Positions 28,705 through 35,948 of a stretch of DNA of 64,000 nucleotides are shown one piece after another (position 1 is the first letter of the stretch; each line of letters opens with the position of its first letter). The notes beneath the pieces were generated by a model. The model saw only the letters and a program-made list of their open reading frames with translations. It was not told the origin of the DNA and ran no database searches. The DNA is from Campylobacter cuniculorum DSM 23162 = LMG 24588 (lineage in GTDB: Bacteria > Campylobacterota > Campylobacteria > Campylobacterales > Campylobacteraceae): NCBI RefSeq assembly GCF_002104335.1, contig NZ_CP020867.1, forward strand, positions 930,001 through 994,000, read 5' to 3'. Both the position numbers and the translations under genes were made by a program.

Positions 28705-29637
28705 ATGAGAATTTTGTTTTTAATCTTTTTTTTAGCATTCAATCTTTATGCTTATGAGTCATTAGAGCTCAATGCAAGTGTAACAACACTCAAACAAGAT
28801 GCGAATATCTTGTATATAGGCACTAATGACGGACAAATTTCAAGCATTGATTTAAATCTTGGCATTGACAAACAAAATTTAAAAAATGTAGCGAAATTTG
28901 AAAAGATTAAAAACTCTTATAATGAATTTCTTCCACAAATTTATAGCATTGATGTGTATAAAAATAGCTTTTTGATTATTTCTGAAGCGGATTTTGGTGC
29001 AAAAAATCTTAGCACCTTAAAAGACGGGGTATTGAATACAAAAAAATTTGAATTTGATGGACTAAAAAAAGCTTATTTTATTGATGAAAATACTTATTTG
29101 TTCGTCTTTTCTGGTGCTACTATCACTCTTGTTGATTCTAATTTAAAGGTTTTAAAAAGCTTTAAATTCAATCATTCCCTTTTAAACAGCTCTAATATCA
29201 ATTTGGCAAGAAACACACTTGAAGTTGATTTTGAAAGTGGTGAGATAAAACTCTTTGATATAAAAAAATGGGAGGTGATTGCTAATTTTGACGCTGTGCA
29301 TAAAGATAATATTTATCAAGTCGATTATAAAAACAATACACTTGTAAGTTGTGCAATAGATGGGAAATTAGGAGTGATAAGAAATAATCAACAAAGCTTT
29401 ATGCAAAAAGACTTTTTTATCTATGCTTGTGCTTTGAGTCCTAATGGAGAATTGATAGCTTATAGCGATTATAATCAAAACACCATAGAAATTGTAAAAA
29501 GTTCAAATTTTGAAAAAGTAGCAAGTTTTGAAAATATCGATGATGAATTTGTAGTTAGAAATATACTTTTTGTTGATGATTATAAATTTTCAATTTCAGG
29601 TTATAATAATAAAATCTTTTTTTGGAGTATAAAATGA
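28705..29637 (+). CDS. napL: NapL, WD40-like periplasmic protein of the nap operon
   Basis: A 310-residue protein with a signal peptide (M-R-I-L-F-L-I-F-F-L-A-F-N-L-Y-A). Weak repeats of a beta-propeller type follow (..I-L-Y-I-G-T-N-D-G-Q-I.., ..S-C-A-I-D-G-K-L-G-V.., ..G-Y-N-N-K-I-F-F-W). In Campylobacter, napL is always between napB and napD and is needed for full nitrate reductase activity, but its molecular role is not settled. It starts two bases after napB. napD begins 16 bases before its stop. Confidence 0.85.
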   Translation: MRILFLIFFLAFNLYAYESLELNASVTTLKQDANILYIGTNDGQISSIDLNLGIDKQNLKNVAKFEKIKNSYNEFLPQIYSIDVYKNSFLIISEADFGAKNLSTLKDGVLNTKKFEFDGLKKAYFIDENTYLFVFSGATITLVDSNLKVLKSFKFNHSLLNSSNINLARNTLEVDFESGEIKLFDIKKWEVIANFDAVHKDNIYQVDYKNNTLVSCAIDGKLGVIRNNQQSFMQKDFFIYACALSPNGELIAYSDYNQNTIEIVKSSNFEKVASFENIDDEFVVRNILFVDDYKFSISGYNNKIFFWSIK

Positions 29638-29969
29638 ATATTTCAAGTATATTGCTAATCGTTAAACAAGAAGACCAAGAAGAATTTCTTAAAAATTTAA
29701 AGAAAATAAAAGGTTGTAGCATAGAGCTTATAGAAAAAGAAAAAATTATTGCTGTGATTGAAAGCGATACTTTAGAAAATGAATTGAGTATTTATAAATC
29801 CATCGAAGCCTTACCAAAACTTATTAGTATAAATATGGTATTTTCTTATCAGGATTTAGATGAGGATATACAAAAGGTTACAAATAGTAACGCCATTGAA
29901 GTTATAGAAAAAAATGAAAGAGCCGAAGATATAGAATATCACGGAACAATTTTTAATAAATTTTCTTAA
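29622..29969 (+). CDS. napD: NapD-type twin-arginine chaperone of NapA
   Basis: A 115-residue cytoplasmic protein of the NapD family, with the beta-alpha-beta start (I-S-S-I-L-L-I-V-K) and a central ..I-A-V-I-E-S-D-T-L-E-N-E.. segment. NapD binds the twin-arginine signal of NapA and holds it until cofactor insertion is complete. It is last in the operon. The frame opens at 29622, but the ATG at 29634 (M-N-I-S-S-I) is the more likely start because it overlaps the napL stop (ATGA). Confidence 0.85.
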   Translation: MEYKMNISSILLIVKQEDQEEFLKNLKKIKGCSIELIEKEKIIAVIESDTLENELSIYKSIEALPKLISINMVFSYQDLDEDIQKVTNSNAIEVIEKNERAEDIEYHGTIFNKFS

Positions 29970-29987
29970 AATATCATAATTTTTAGT

Positions 29988-29993
29988 TATAAT
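29988..29993 (+). promoter_or_regulatory. -10 box (TATAAT) of the small membrane protein-azlCD operon
   Basis: TATAAT in agTTATAATttc, 36 bases before the ATG at 30029. Confidence 0.5.
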
Positions 29994-30028
29994 TTCTTCA
30001 TAAAAATTTAGAAATTTAAAGAAAAATT

Positions 30029-30193
30029 ATGATTTTTTTGATACCTTTGCTTCTTATTATCGCTGTTATTTTTGGAATAGATTATTTTTATTTTAATGAT
30101 CAAACAGACAAAAAAGAATACAAAATTGAACACAATTCAAGCTTAGAAAAACAAAAACAAGATTATATTGAAAATCTTTTTAAGCAAAAATGA
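30029..30193 (+). CDS. 54-residue single-span membrane protein
   Basis: Too short for usual gene callers. Residues 1-22 are a hydrophobic membrane segment (M-I-F-L-I-P-L-L-L-I-I-A-V-I-F-G). The rest is charged and helical (..K-K-E-Y-K-I-E-H-N.., ..E-K-Q-K-Q-D-Y-I-E-N-L-F). Its TGA overlaps the ATG of azlC (ATGA), and a TATAAT lies upstream, both of which support translation. I recall a 'small hydrophobic protein' just after napD in C. jejuni (Cj0786). Function unknown; it may be an accessory of nap or of the exporter. Confidence 0.7.
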   Translation: MIFLIPLLLIIAVIFGIDYFYFNDQTDKKEYKIEHNSSLEKQKQDYIENLFKQK

Positions 30194-30870
30194 TAAAGCA
30201 AGAAAATATTTTTATCCTAACCTTACCTATTTTTATGGGCTATATTTCTTTAGGTGCTGCTTTTGGAATTTTAGCTTCAAGCAATGGTTTTAGTCTGTTT
30301 GAAGTTGTGTTAAGCTCTTTGATAGTTTATGCAGGAGCAGGACAATTTGTTTTGGTGGCATTGATTGTTTCAGGGGCTGGATTTTTAGAAATTTTCATCA
30401 CTTTGTTTATACTCAATTTTAGACATTTTTTTTATACTTTAGCCTTGATTACAGATTTGAAAGGAATGAATTTTTTAAAGCATTATATTATGTTTTCACT
30501 CACTGATGAAACTTTTGCCTTGCTAAGTGCTCAAAGAAATGAACTCATCAAGCTCAATCGTGCTCAAAAATCTTGGCGTGTTTTTTGGATTTGTTTTTTA
30601 AATCAAAATTATTGGATTATCGGTTCAATTTTAGGTTTTTTGTTTCAAAAAAATGTGAAAATTGATTATTCTGGCGTTGAATTCAGCCTTAATGCACTTT
30701 TTATTGTCTTAACCTATGAGCTTTTTAAACAAAATCCAAATTTAAAAATTCTTTTAGGAACTTGCTGTATCGCTTTAATTGCTCTATTTTTTATCGATAA
30801 ATCTTATATGTTTGCCTTTTGTTTAGCTCTAGCGATTTTCTTGCTTTTTATAGGAAGAAAATATGTTTGA
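30190..30870 (+). CDS. azlC: AzlC-family branched-chain amino acid exporter, large subunit
   Basis: A 226-residue inner-membrane protein with six or more hydrophobic segments. AzlC features are present: G-Y-I-S-L-G-A-A-F-G-I-L near the start, Y-A-G-A-G-Q-F-V-L-V in segment 2, N-F-R-H-F-F-Y-T-L, and S-L-T-D-E-T-F-A-L. With AzlD it exports branched-chain amino acids or analogues. The start overlaps the small membrane gene and the end overlaps azlD by 8 bases, so the three are one operon. Confidence 0.9.
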   Translation: MIKQENIFILTLPIFMGYISLGAAFGILASSNGFSLFEVVLSSLIVYAGAGQFVLVALIVSGAGFLEIFITLFILNFRHFFYTLALITDLKGMNFLKHYIMFSLTDETFALLSAQRNELIKLNRAQKSWRVFWICFLNQNYWIIGSILGFLFQKNVKIDYSGVEFSLNALFIVLTYELFKQNPNLKILLGTCCIALIALFFIDKSYMFAFCLALAIFLLFIGRKYV

Positions 30871-31186
30871 TATGAAAATTTTAATTCTCATTTTTGCAGG
30901 ATTTTTAGGAACTTATCTTACAAGGATACTTGCTTATGTGCTTTTTAAAAATAAAAAACCCGGATATTATTTTTCTTTCATTCAAAAAAACATGCCCTTA
31001 ATCATCATTGTTATTTTGTTTTTTTATACTTTTTATGGAGTGGATTTTACCCATTTTCCCTATGGTTTAAATCTGATTTTGGCTTGTATTTTTGTATTTT
31101 TATTGCATATAAAATTTAAAAATATGCTTCTTAGTGTGATTTTAGGGACAGTTTTTTATATGTTGCTTCTAAGAACATTAGAATAA
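30863..31186 (+). CDS. azlD: AzlD-family branched-chain amino acid exporter, small subunit
   Basis: A 107-residue protein with four hydrophobic segments and the AzlD pattern: an early G-F-L-G-T-Y-L-T-R-I-L and a central F-I-Q-K-N-M-P-L-I-I-I-V. It is the small partner of AzlC. The start overlaps the azlC stop. Confidence 0.87.
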   Translation: MFDMKILILIFAGFLGTYLTRILAYVLFKNKKPGYYFSFIQKNMPLIIIVILFFYTFYGVDFTHFPYGLNLILACIFVFLLHIKFKNMLLSVILGTVFYMLLLRTLE

Positions 31187-31249
31187 GAGAAACTTAAAAA
31201 GCTTTTTGCTAAAATTGAATTTTAAATTTAAACTTTATGGGTGAATTTT

Positions 31250-31495
31250 ATGAAAAATACCATTACAGAAGCATCGATTTATGAAGCACAAGGACTTAAA
31301 AATGAAGCTTTAGAAATTTATAAAAATATTCTTAAAGATGACCCGTCCAATCAAAATGCCATTGATGCGATACGAAGATTAAGTGGTTTTAGGTCAAAAC
31401 ATAAAGATTTAAACACTCAAATGTTAGATTTTTTCATCAATATGAAGAGCGAAGAAGAAATCAATGAATTTAAAAGGTGGTTGATTAAAATATGA
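31250..31495 (+). CDS. Small TPR-like helical protein
   Basis: An 81-residue protein from ATG 31250 (an in-frame GTG at 31241 is possible). One tetratricopeptide-like helix pair is visible (A-S-I-Y-E-A-Q-G-L-K-N-E-A-L-E-I-Y-K-N-I-L-K-D-D-P). It precedes ciaD with a stop/start overlap (ATGA), the same order I recall as Cj0787-Cj0788 in C. jejuni. It may assist the CiaD protein or the tRNA enzymes downstream; no function is established. Confidence 0.75.
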   Translation: MKNTITEASIYEAQGLKNEALEIYKNILKDDPSNQNAIDAIRRLSGFRSKHKDLNTQMLDFFINMKSEEEINEFKRWLIKI

Positions 31496-31983
31496 ATTTA
31501 GAGGATTTAGCAAAAAAAACAATCAATGAAATAAGCTCTGAAATTAAAGAGCTAGAGAGACAAAAAGAACTTTTAAAAAAACAAGAGCTTAAAGAAGAAA
31601 AGACTGAAGAACAGGATTTAGAAATTATAGAAGCTCCTTTGGAAATTCAGCCAGAAATTCAAGAAGATTGTCCAAAAGAAGAGAAAGAAAAAAAAGAACA
31701 AGAAAATGAAGAGCATTCTAAGATTGAACAGCAAATCCTTCATTCAAATTTAGAAAGCGAAGAAAAACAAGAACTTTCAAGTGAGGTATTAAACGCTTCG
31801 GTTATAATGCAAATGCAGAGTTTAGGCGAGGATATATTTTTAAAAAATTTAAGAGAGCGTATTTTAGTACTTTTTGAAGGGCTTAACCATATCAAAAAAG
31901 AGGATTTAGAACAAAGATTAAATTTAACAATTCATTTTTTAGAGTTTTTACTTGCAAATATCGAAGACAAGCTTAAAAAATAA
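31492..31983 (+). CDS. ciaD: CiaD-like invasion effector candidate
   Basis: A 163-residue protein. The N-terminal helix M-N-L-E-D-L-A-K-K-T-I-N-E-I is followed by a Glu/Lys-rich low-complexity middle (about 20-90) and a helical C-terminus (I-H-F-L-E-F-L-L-A-N-I-E-D). Position and N-terminus match my memory of Cj0788 (CiaD), which in C. jejuni is delivered by the flagellar apparatus into host cells and promotes invasion through MAP-kinase signalling. A basic stretch with leucines (R-Q-K-E-L-L-K-K-Q-E-L) could play the kinase-docking role. Identity rests on context and the N-terminus, not on an alignment. It overlaps cca by 32 bases. Confidence 0.68.
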   Translation: MNLEDLAKKTINEISSEIKELERQKELLKKQELKEEKTEEQDLEIIEAPLEIQPEIQEDCPKEEKEKKEQENEEHSKIEQQILHSNLESEEKQELSSEVLNASVIMQMQSLGEDIFLKNLRERILVLFEGLNHIKKEDLEQRLNLTIHFLEFLLANIEDKLKK

Positions 31984-33061
31984 TGCGGAACTTTCTTTTA
32001 TAACTGACTTTCTAAAAGCCCATACTCAAAGGGCTTTTTTGGTCGGTGGAAGTGTGAGGGATTTGCTTTTAGGACTTGAAATTGATGATTATGATATAGA
32101 AATTTATGATTTATCCGTTTTAGAATTTGAAAATTTGATGCAAGAACTTGGAGCAAAGGGCTTTGGAAAGAGCTTTTTTGTGTATAAATTTAAAAATTAT
32201 GATTTAGCCTTAGCAAGAAAAGAAAATAAAATTTCTCAAGGACATAGGGGTTTTGAGATTCAACCTTGTGAGAATGAAAAAGAGGGGGCTAAAAGACGTG
32301 ATTTTACTTTCAATGCTTTAATGTTGAATCTTTTTAATTTTGAGCTTTTAGATTTTTATGGTGGCATAAAGGACTTAGAAAATAAAACCTTAAGGCATAT
32401 CCATGAAAAGAGCTTTAAAGAGGATAGTTTAAGGGTTTTAAGGGCACTTTATTTTGTGGCAAAATTTAATTTTGATATTAGCGATGAAACCCTTAATTTA
32501 ATGAAAACTATGGATATAAGTGATTTAAGTCTTCATAGAATCAATGCTGAATTTTATAAGCTCTTTAAGGGAGAATATTTGCTTAAGTCCTATAAATATC
32601 TGCAAAAATTAAATTTAGAACAAAAAATCTTTGGGCAAAATTTTAAAGACGAAAAATTCTATTTTTTACTTGAAAATGCAAGGAAATTTGTTAAAGATGA
32701 GAGGCTTTTTTTGTATTTGTATCTTAATCATTTTAAAATCAATAAGAAGCTTTTTTTTGAAAAAACTCAATTCAAAAAAAGTTTTTTAAGGGCTGTAAAT
32801 CAAGCGTATTTTGAAGAAGATATAAGCGATTTTGATTTGGCTAAAATTTCTATACAAATGCCCTTAAAATCTTGGCTTGGACTTTGGAATGAAGAGCGTA
32901 TCGAAAGGGCAAAGAAATTGAAGCTTTATGAAAATAAATTTCAAAGTAAAATTTCAAGCAAAAAACTCATAGAACAAGGTTTTAAAGGGAAAAATTTAGG
33001 TTTAGAACTCAAAAGACTTAAAGAAGAAGAGCTTAAAGCATACTTAAAAGGTTTAGGATGA
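31952..33061 (+). CDS. cca: CCA-adding/poly(A) polymerase-type nucleotidyltransferase
   Basis: A 369-residue class II tRNA nucleotidyltransferase. The motif L-V-G-G-S-V-R-D-L-L-L-G (about 31-42) with D-D-Y-D-I-E carries the two metal-binding aspartates. R-R-D-F-T-F-N-A-L and R-V-L-R-A-L-Y-F-V-A-K-F mark the head domain. It matures or repairs tRNA 3' ends; several tRNAs here also encode CCA. There is no ATG before the motif; the TTG at 31952 lies within ciaD, so the genes overlap by 32 bases and the exact start is uncertain. Confidence 0.88.
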   Translation: MQISKTSLKNNAELSFITDFLKAHTQRAFLVGGSVRDLLLGLEIDDYDIEIYDLSVLEFENLMQELGAKGFGKSFFVYKFKNYDLALARKENKISQGHRGFEIQPCENEKEGAKRRDFTFNALMLNLFNFELLDFYGGIKDLENKTLRHIHEKSFKEDSLRVLRALYFVAKFNFDISDETLNLMKTMDISDLSLHRINAEFYKLFKGEYLLKSYKYLQKLNLEQKIFGQNFKDEKFYFLLENARKFVKDERLFLYLYLNHFKINKKLFFEKTQFKKSFLRAVNQAYFEEDISDFDLAKISIQMPLKSWLGLWNEERIERAKKLKLYENKFQSKISSKKLIEQGFKGKNLGLELKRLKEEELKAYLKGLG

Positions 33062-33882
33062 ATTATATTTTAAAAATTTTTACTCAAGATGAAAAGGGTT
33101 TGATTTATAAAATTTCAGATGTGATTTTTAAGTATCACATTAATATCATTAAAAATGATGAATTTGTGGGCGAAGGGATGTTTTTCTTTCGAGCGGTTTT
33201 AGAAGGAAAATTCAATCAAAACGCGTTAATCCATGCATTAAGAACAATGCTTGGCGAACATTCTTTAATCGAACTTCATGAAAAAAGAAAAAAAGACATT
33301 ATTATTTTTGTTACAAAGGAGAGTCATTGTTTGGGGGATTTGCTTATAAGGCATTATAGTAATGAGCTTGAAGCAAATATCAAAGCAGTCATTTCAAACT
33401 ACGACGCACTTGAAAATTTGGTGTCTAAATTTGGCATTCCTTATCATAGCATAGAAACTCAAAATTTAAGCAGAATTGAGCATGAACAAAGGATTTTGGA
33501 TTGCCTTGAGCTTTATTCTTTTGATTATCTGGTTTTGGCAAAATATATGAGAATTTTATCTCCAGCTTTTGTGAAGCATTTTACAAATCGCATTATCAAC
33601 ATCCATCATTCTTTTTTACCTGCTTTTATCGGTGCAAATCCTTATAAACAGGCTTATGAAAGAGGGGTTAAAATCATCGGTGCTACAGCTCATTTTGTAA
33701 ATAACAATCTTGATGAGGGACCCATAATCACTCAAGCCGTTTTAAATATCAGTCACGAATACACTTGGCAAGATATGCAACAAGCAGGAAGAAACATAGA
33801 AAAAAATGTTTTATCTAAGGCTTTAGAACTTGTTTTTGAGGATAAAATTTTTATTTATAATAACAAGACTATAATATTTTAA
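33058..33882 (+). CDS. purU: Formyltetrahydrofolate deformylase
   Basis: Hydrolyses 10-formyl-THF to THF and formate, balancing one-carbon units and supplying formate for purine synthesis. The 274-residue protein has an N-terminal ACT domain (about 1-80). A formyltransferase-type catalytic domain follows with N-I-H-H-S-F-L-P-A-F-I-G-A-N-P-Y at about 181-196, I-I-G-A-T-A-H-F-V and the D-E-G-P-I-I motif. The ATG overlaps the cca stop (ATGA). Confidence 0.93.
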   Translation: MNYILKIFTQDEKGLIYKISDVIFKYHINIIKNDEFVGEGMFFFRAVLEGKFNQNALIHALRTMLGEHSLIELHEKRKKDIIIFVTKESHCLGDLLIRHYSNELEANIKAVISNYDALENLVSKFGIPYHSIETQNLSRIEHEQRILDCLELYSFDYLVLAKYMRILSPAFVKHFTNRIINIHHSFLPAFIGANPYKQAYERGVKIIGATAHFVNNNLDEGPIITQAVLNISHEYTWQDMQQAGRNIEKNVLSKALELVFEDKIFIYNNKTIIF

Positions 33883-34016
33883 ATTTTTAGGATATTAAAT
33901 TTATGCAAAATTTAAATAGAAATTTTTTATAGATATTTAAATATTGTTAAAATATTATTTTTTGTAAAAATATAAATTTTTCATATTAAAGATGAGAAAT
34001 TTATTTAAAAATAGGT

Positions 34017-34022
34017 TATAAT
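34017..34022 (+). promoter_or_regulatory. -10 box (TATAAT) for corA-mogA
   Basis: TATAAT in aggtTATAATata, 20 bases before the corA ATG. An AAAGGA ribosome site follows. Confidence 0.55.
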
Positions 34023-34041
34023 ATAAACAAAAGGAAAAACA

Positions 34042-35022
34042 ATGCTTTATATTTATACAAAAACTAAAAATGCCTTAGTGCAAAGAATGGAATTTAAGCT
34101 TGATAATAAAATTTTACCTGAAAATATTTTATGGATTGATTTACTTTATCCAAGTGTCGATGAGATTGCTTATATTTCATCTCAATTTAAACTTAAATTT
34201 CCTACAAAAGAAGAAAGAGAAGAGATAGAATTAAGCTCAAAATACTGGGAAGATAATACAACCATTACCATTAACGCGTATTTTTTGATAAGAGAAATTG
34301 GAGTTGGGAATGACAGAAAAAACATAAAACTTCGTAATGAAATCATCACTTTTGAAACCACTAAAAAAATTTTATTCACCATAAGATATAGTGAGTTTAG
34401 CACTTTTGAAGAAATACAAGCAAGGATTTTAGCAAGTCCTAAAAATTTTGAAGATGGCTATGATATTATCGATAAAATCTTTGAAGTACGTGTTGAAAAA
34501 GACGCAGACCTTTTAGAATGGATTGATAAAGATGCAAGATTGCTTAGAACAAGTGTTTTAGAAAAAAAAGGCGAATATGGTTATGATGAAATGCTTAAAG
34601 ACATTTCGTCTTTACAAGAATTTAATATGCGTGTTAGAGATTCTTTGTTTGATAAACGTAGAGCTATGACCTCGCTTTTAAAAAGTGATAAAATCGATAA
34701 AGATATTAAACAAAACTTAACTATAGTTTTAAAAGATTTAAATTCTCTTGTTGAATTTAGCATTTCTCAATTAAGTATTTTAGACAATATCCAAACCATT
34801 TTAGCAAGTCAAGTGAATATCGAGCAAAATAAGGTCATAAAATTATTCACAGTTGCCACCGTTGCAATGATGCCACCGACTTTAATTGGAACAATTTATG
34901 GCATGAATTTTAAATTTATGCCCGAACTTGGGCTTCATTATGCTTACCCTATAGTGCTTGGGATTATGGTCATTTCTACAATTTTACCGGTGATATTTTT
35001 TAAGAAAAAAGGTTGGTTATAA
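34042..35022 (+). CDS. corA: CorA magnesium/cobalt transporter
   Basis: A 326-residue homopentameric channel. A long cytoplasmic N-terminal part (about 1-265) with a stalk helix is followed by two C-terminal membrane segments. The signature Y-G-M-N-F lies at the end of the first (about residues 287-291), the selectivity motif for Mg2+. The C-terminus ends F-K-K-K-G-W-L, typical of CorA. mogA follows after zero intervening bases, so they share a transcript, as in C. jejuni. Confidence 0.95.
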   Translation: MLYIYTKTKNALVQRMEFKLDNKILPENILWIDLLYPSVDEIAYISSQFKLKFPTKEEREEIELSSKYWEDNTTITINAYFLIREIGVGNDRKNIKLRNEIITFETTKKILFTIRYSEFSTFEEIQARILASPKNFEDGYDIIDKIFEVRVEKDADLLEWIDKDARLLRTSVLEKKGEYGYDEMLKDISSLQEFNMRVRDSLFDKRRAMTSLLKSDKIDKDIKQNLTIVLKDLNSLVEFSISQLSILDNIQTILASQVNIEQNKVIKLFTVATVAMMPPTLIGTIYGMNFKFMPELGLHYAYPIVLGIMVISTILPVIFFKKKGWL

Positions 35023-35559
35023 ATGCAAACAATTCATATAGGCATTCTAACTTTAAGCGATAGAGCAAGTAGTGGGATATACGAGGATAAAGCAACTCCA
35101 GAAGTTGAAAGAGTATTAAATTCTTATATTAAAAATAAAATCATTTATCATAAAGAACTCATTAGTGATGATTATGAATTGATTGTTGAAAGATTGATTT
35201 TTTTAAGCGATGAAAAAAAATGCGATTTTATCGTTACAAGTGGCGGAACAGGTCCAGCTCCTAGAGATCTAACTCCAGAGGCTACCGAAAAAGTATGCAC
35301 TAAAATGATGCCCGGTTTTGGAGAATTGATGAGAATTCAAAGCTTAAAATATGTCCCAACGGCTATACTTTCAAGGCAAAGTGCAGGAATTCGTGGAAAA
35401 TGTTTTATACTCAATTTACCCGGAAATCCAAAAGCCATAAAAGAATGTTTGGAGCCGGTGTTTCCTGCGATACCTTATTGTATAGATTTAATCGGAGGAG
35501 CTTATATAGAGGCAAATGATGAAAATATCAAAATTTTTCGTCCTAAAAAGAAAGATTAG
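35023..35559 (+). CDS. mogA: Molybdopterin adenylyltransferase
   Basis: A 178-residue protein of the MoaB/Mog family that adenylates molybdopterin before metal insertion. Visible motifs are L-T-L-S-D-R-A-S-S-G-I-Y-E-D at the start, T-S-G-G-T-G-P-A-P-R-D-L-T-P-E-A-T (about 81-97) and L-N-L-P-G-N-P-K-A-I near 143. It supplies cofactor to NapA and other molybdoenzymes, working with MoeA encoded later in the window. Confidence 0.92.
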   Translation: MQTIHIGILTLSDRASSGIYEDKATPEVERVLNSYIKNKIIYHKELISDDYELIVERLIFLSDEKKCDFIVTSGGTGPAPRDLTPEATEKVCTKMMPGFGELMRIQSLKYVPTAILSRQSAGIRGKCFILNLPGNPKAIKECLEPVFPAIPYCIDLIGGAYIEANDENIKIFRPKKKD

Positions 35560-35724
35560 TTTTTAAATTTATTTTTACACAAAGATAGATAGTGATTTTA
35601 AATTACTTATAAATATAAAAATATTTTTGAATTTTTAAAATATTGATAATGATTCGATTGAGATAGGCGATAAAAATAAATTTGAATATTTTTTAACTAA
35701 TGTGTATAGAATTCATTCGTTATA

Positions 35725-35811
35725 TGGTGCCCAAGGTCGGACTCGAACCGACACAAGGTTGCCCTTACTAGATTTTGAGTCTAGCGCGTCTACCAGTTTC
35801 ACCACTTGGGC
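35725..35811 (-). tRNA. tRNA-Leu (anticodon CAA)
   Basis: The minus strand gives an 87-base class II tRNA: acceptor GCCCAAG / CTTGGGC, anticodon stem CTAGA/TCTAG with loop CTCAAAA, a long variable arm, T-arm with GGTTCGAGTCC and encoded ACCA. The anticodon CAA reads UUG. Confidence 0.93.
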
Positions 35812-35896
35812 TTAAAAGTTATAATTATATCTTTTTTAGTTTAAAAATACTTAAATTAAAAGAATTTTAAAATCAAGCGATTTAGTCTTAGAAAAT

Positions 35897-35915
35897 TTAG
35901 GAACGATTTTTGCTT
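35897..35915 (+). promoter_or_regulatory. Sigma54 promoter of flgL
   Basis: TTAGGAACGATTTTTGCTT has GG and GC separated by exactly 10 bases (-24/-12), 34 bases before the flgL ATG. FlgL is a known RpoN-class flagellar gene in Campylobacter. Confidence 0.88.
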
Positions 35916-35948
35916 TATTAATAAAAAATTTAAAAATGAGGAGATATT

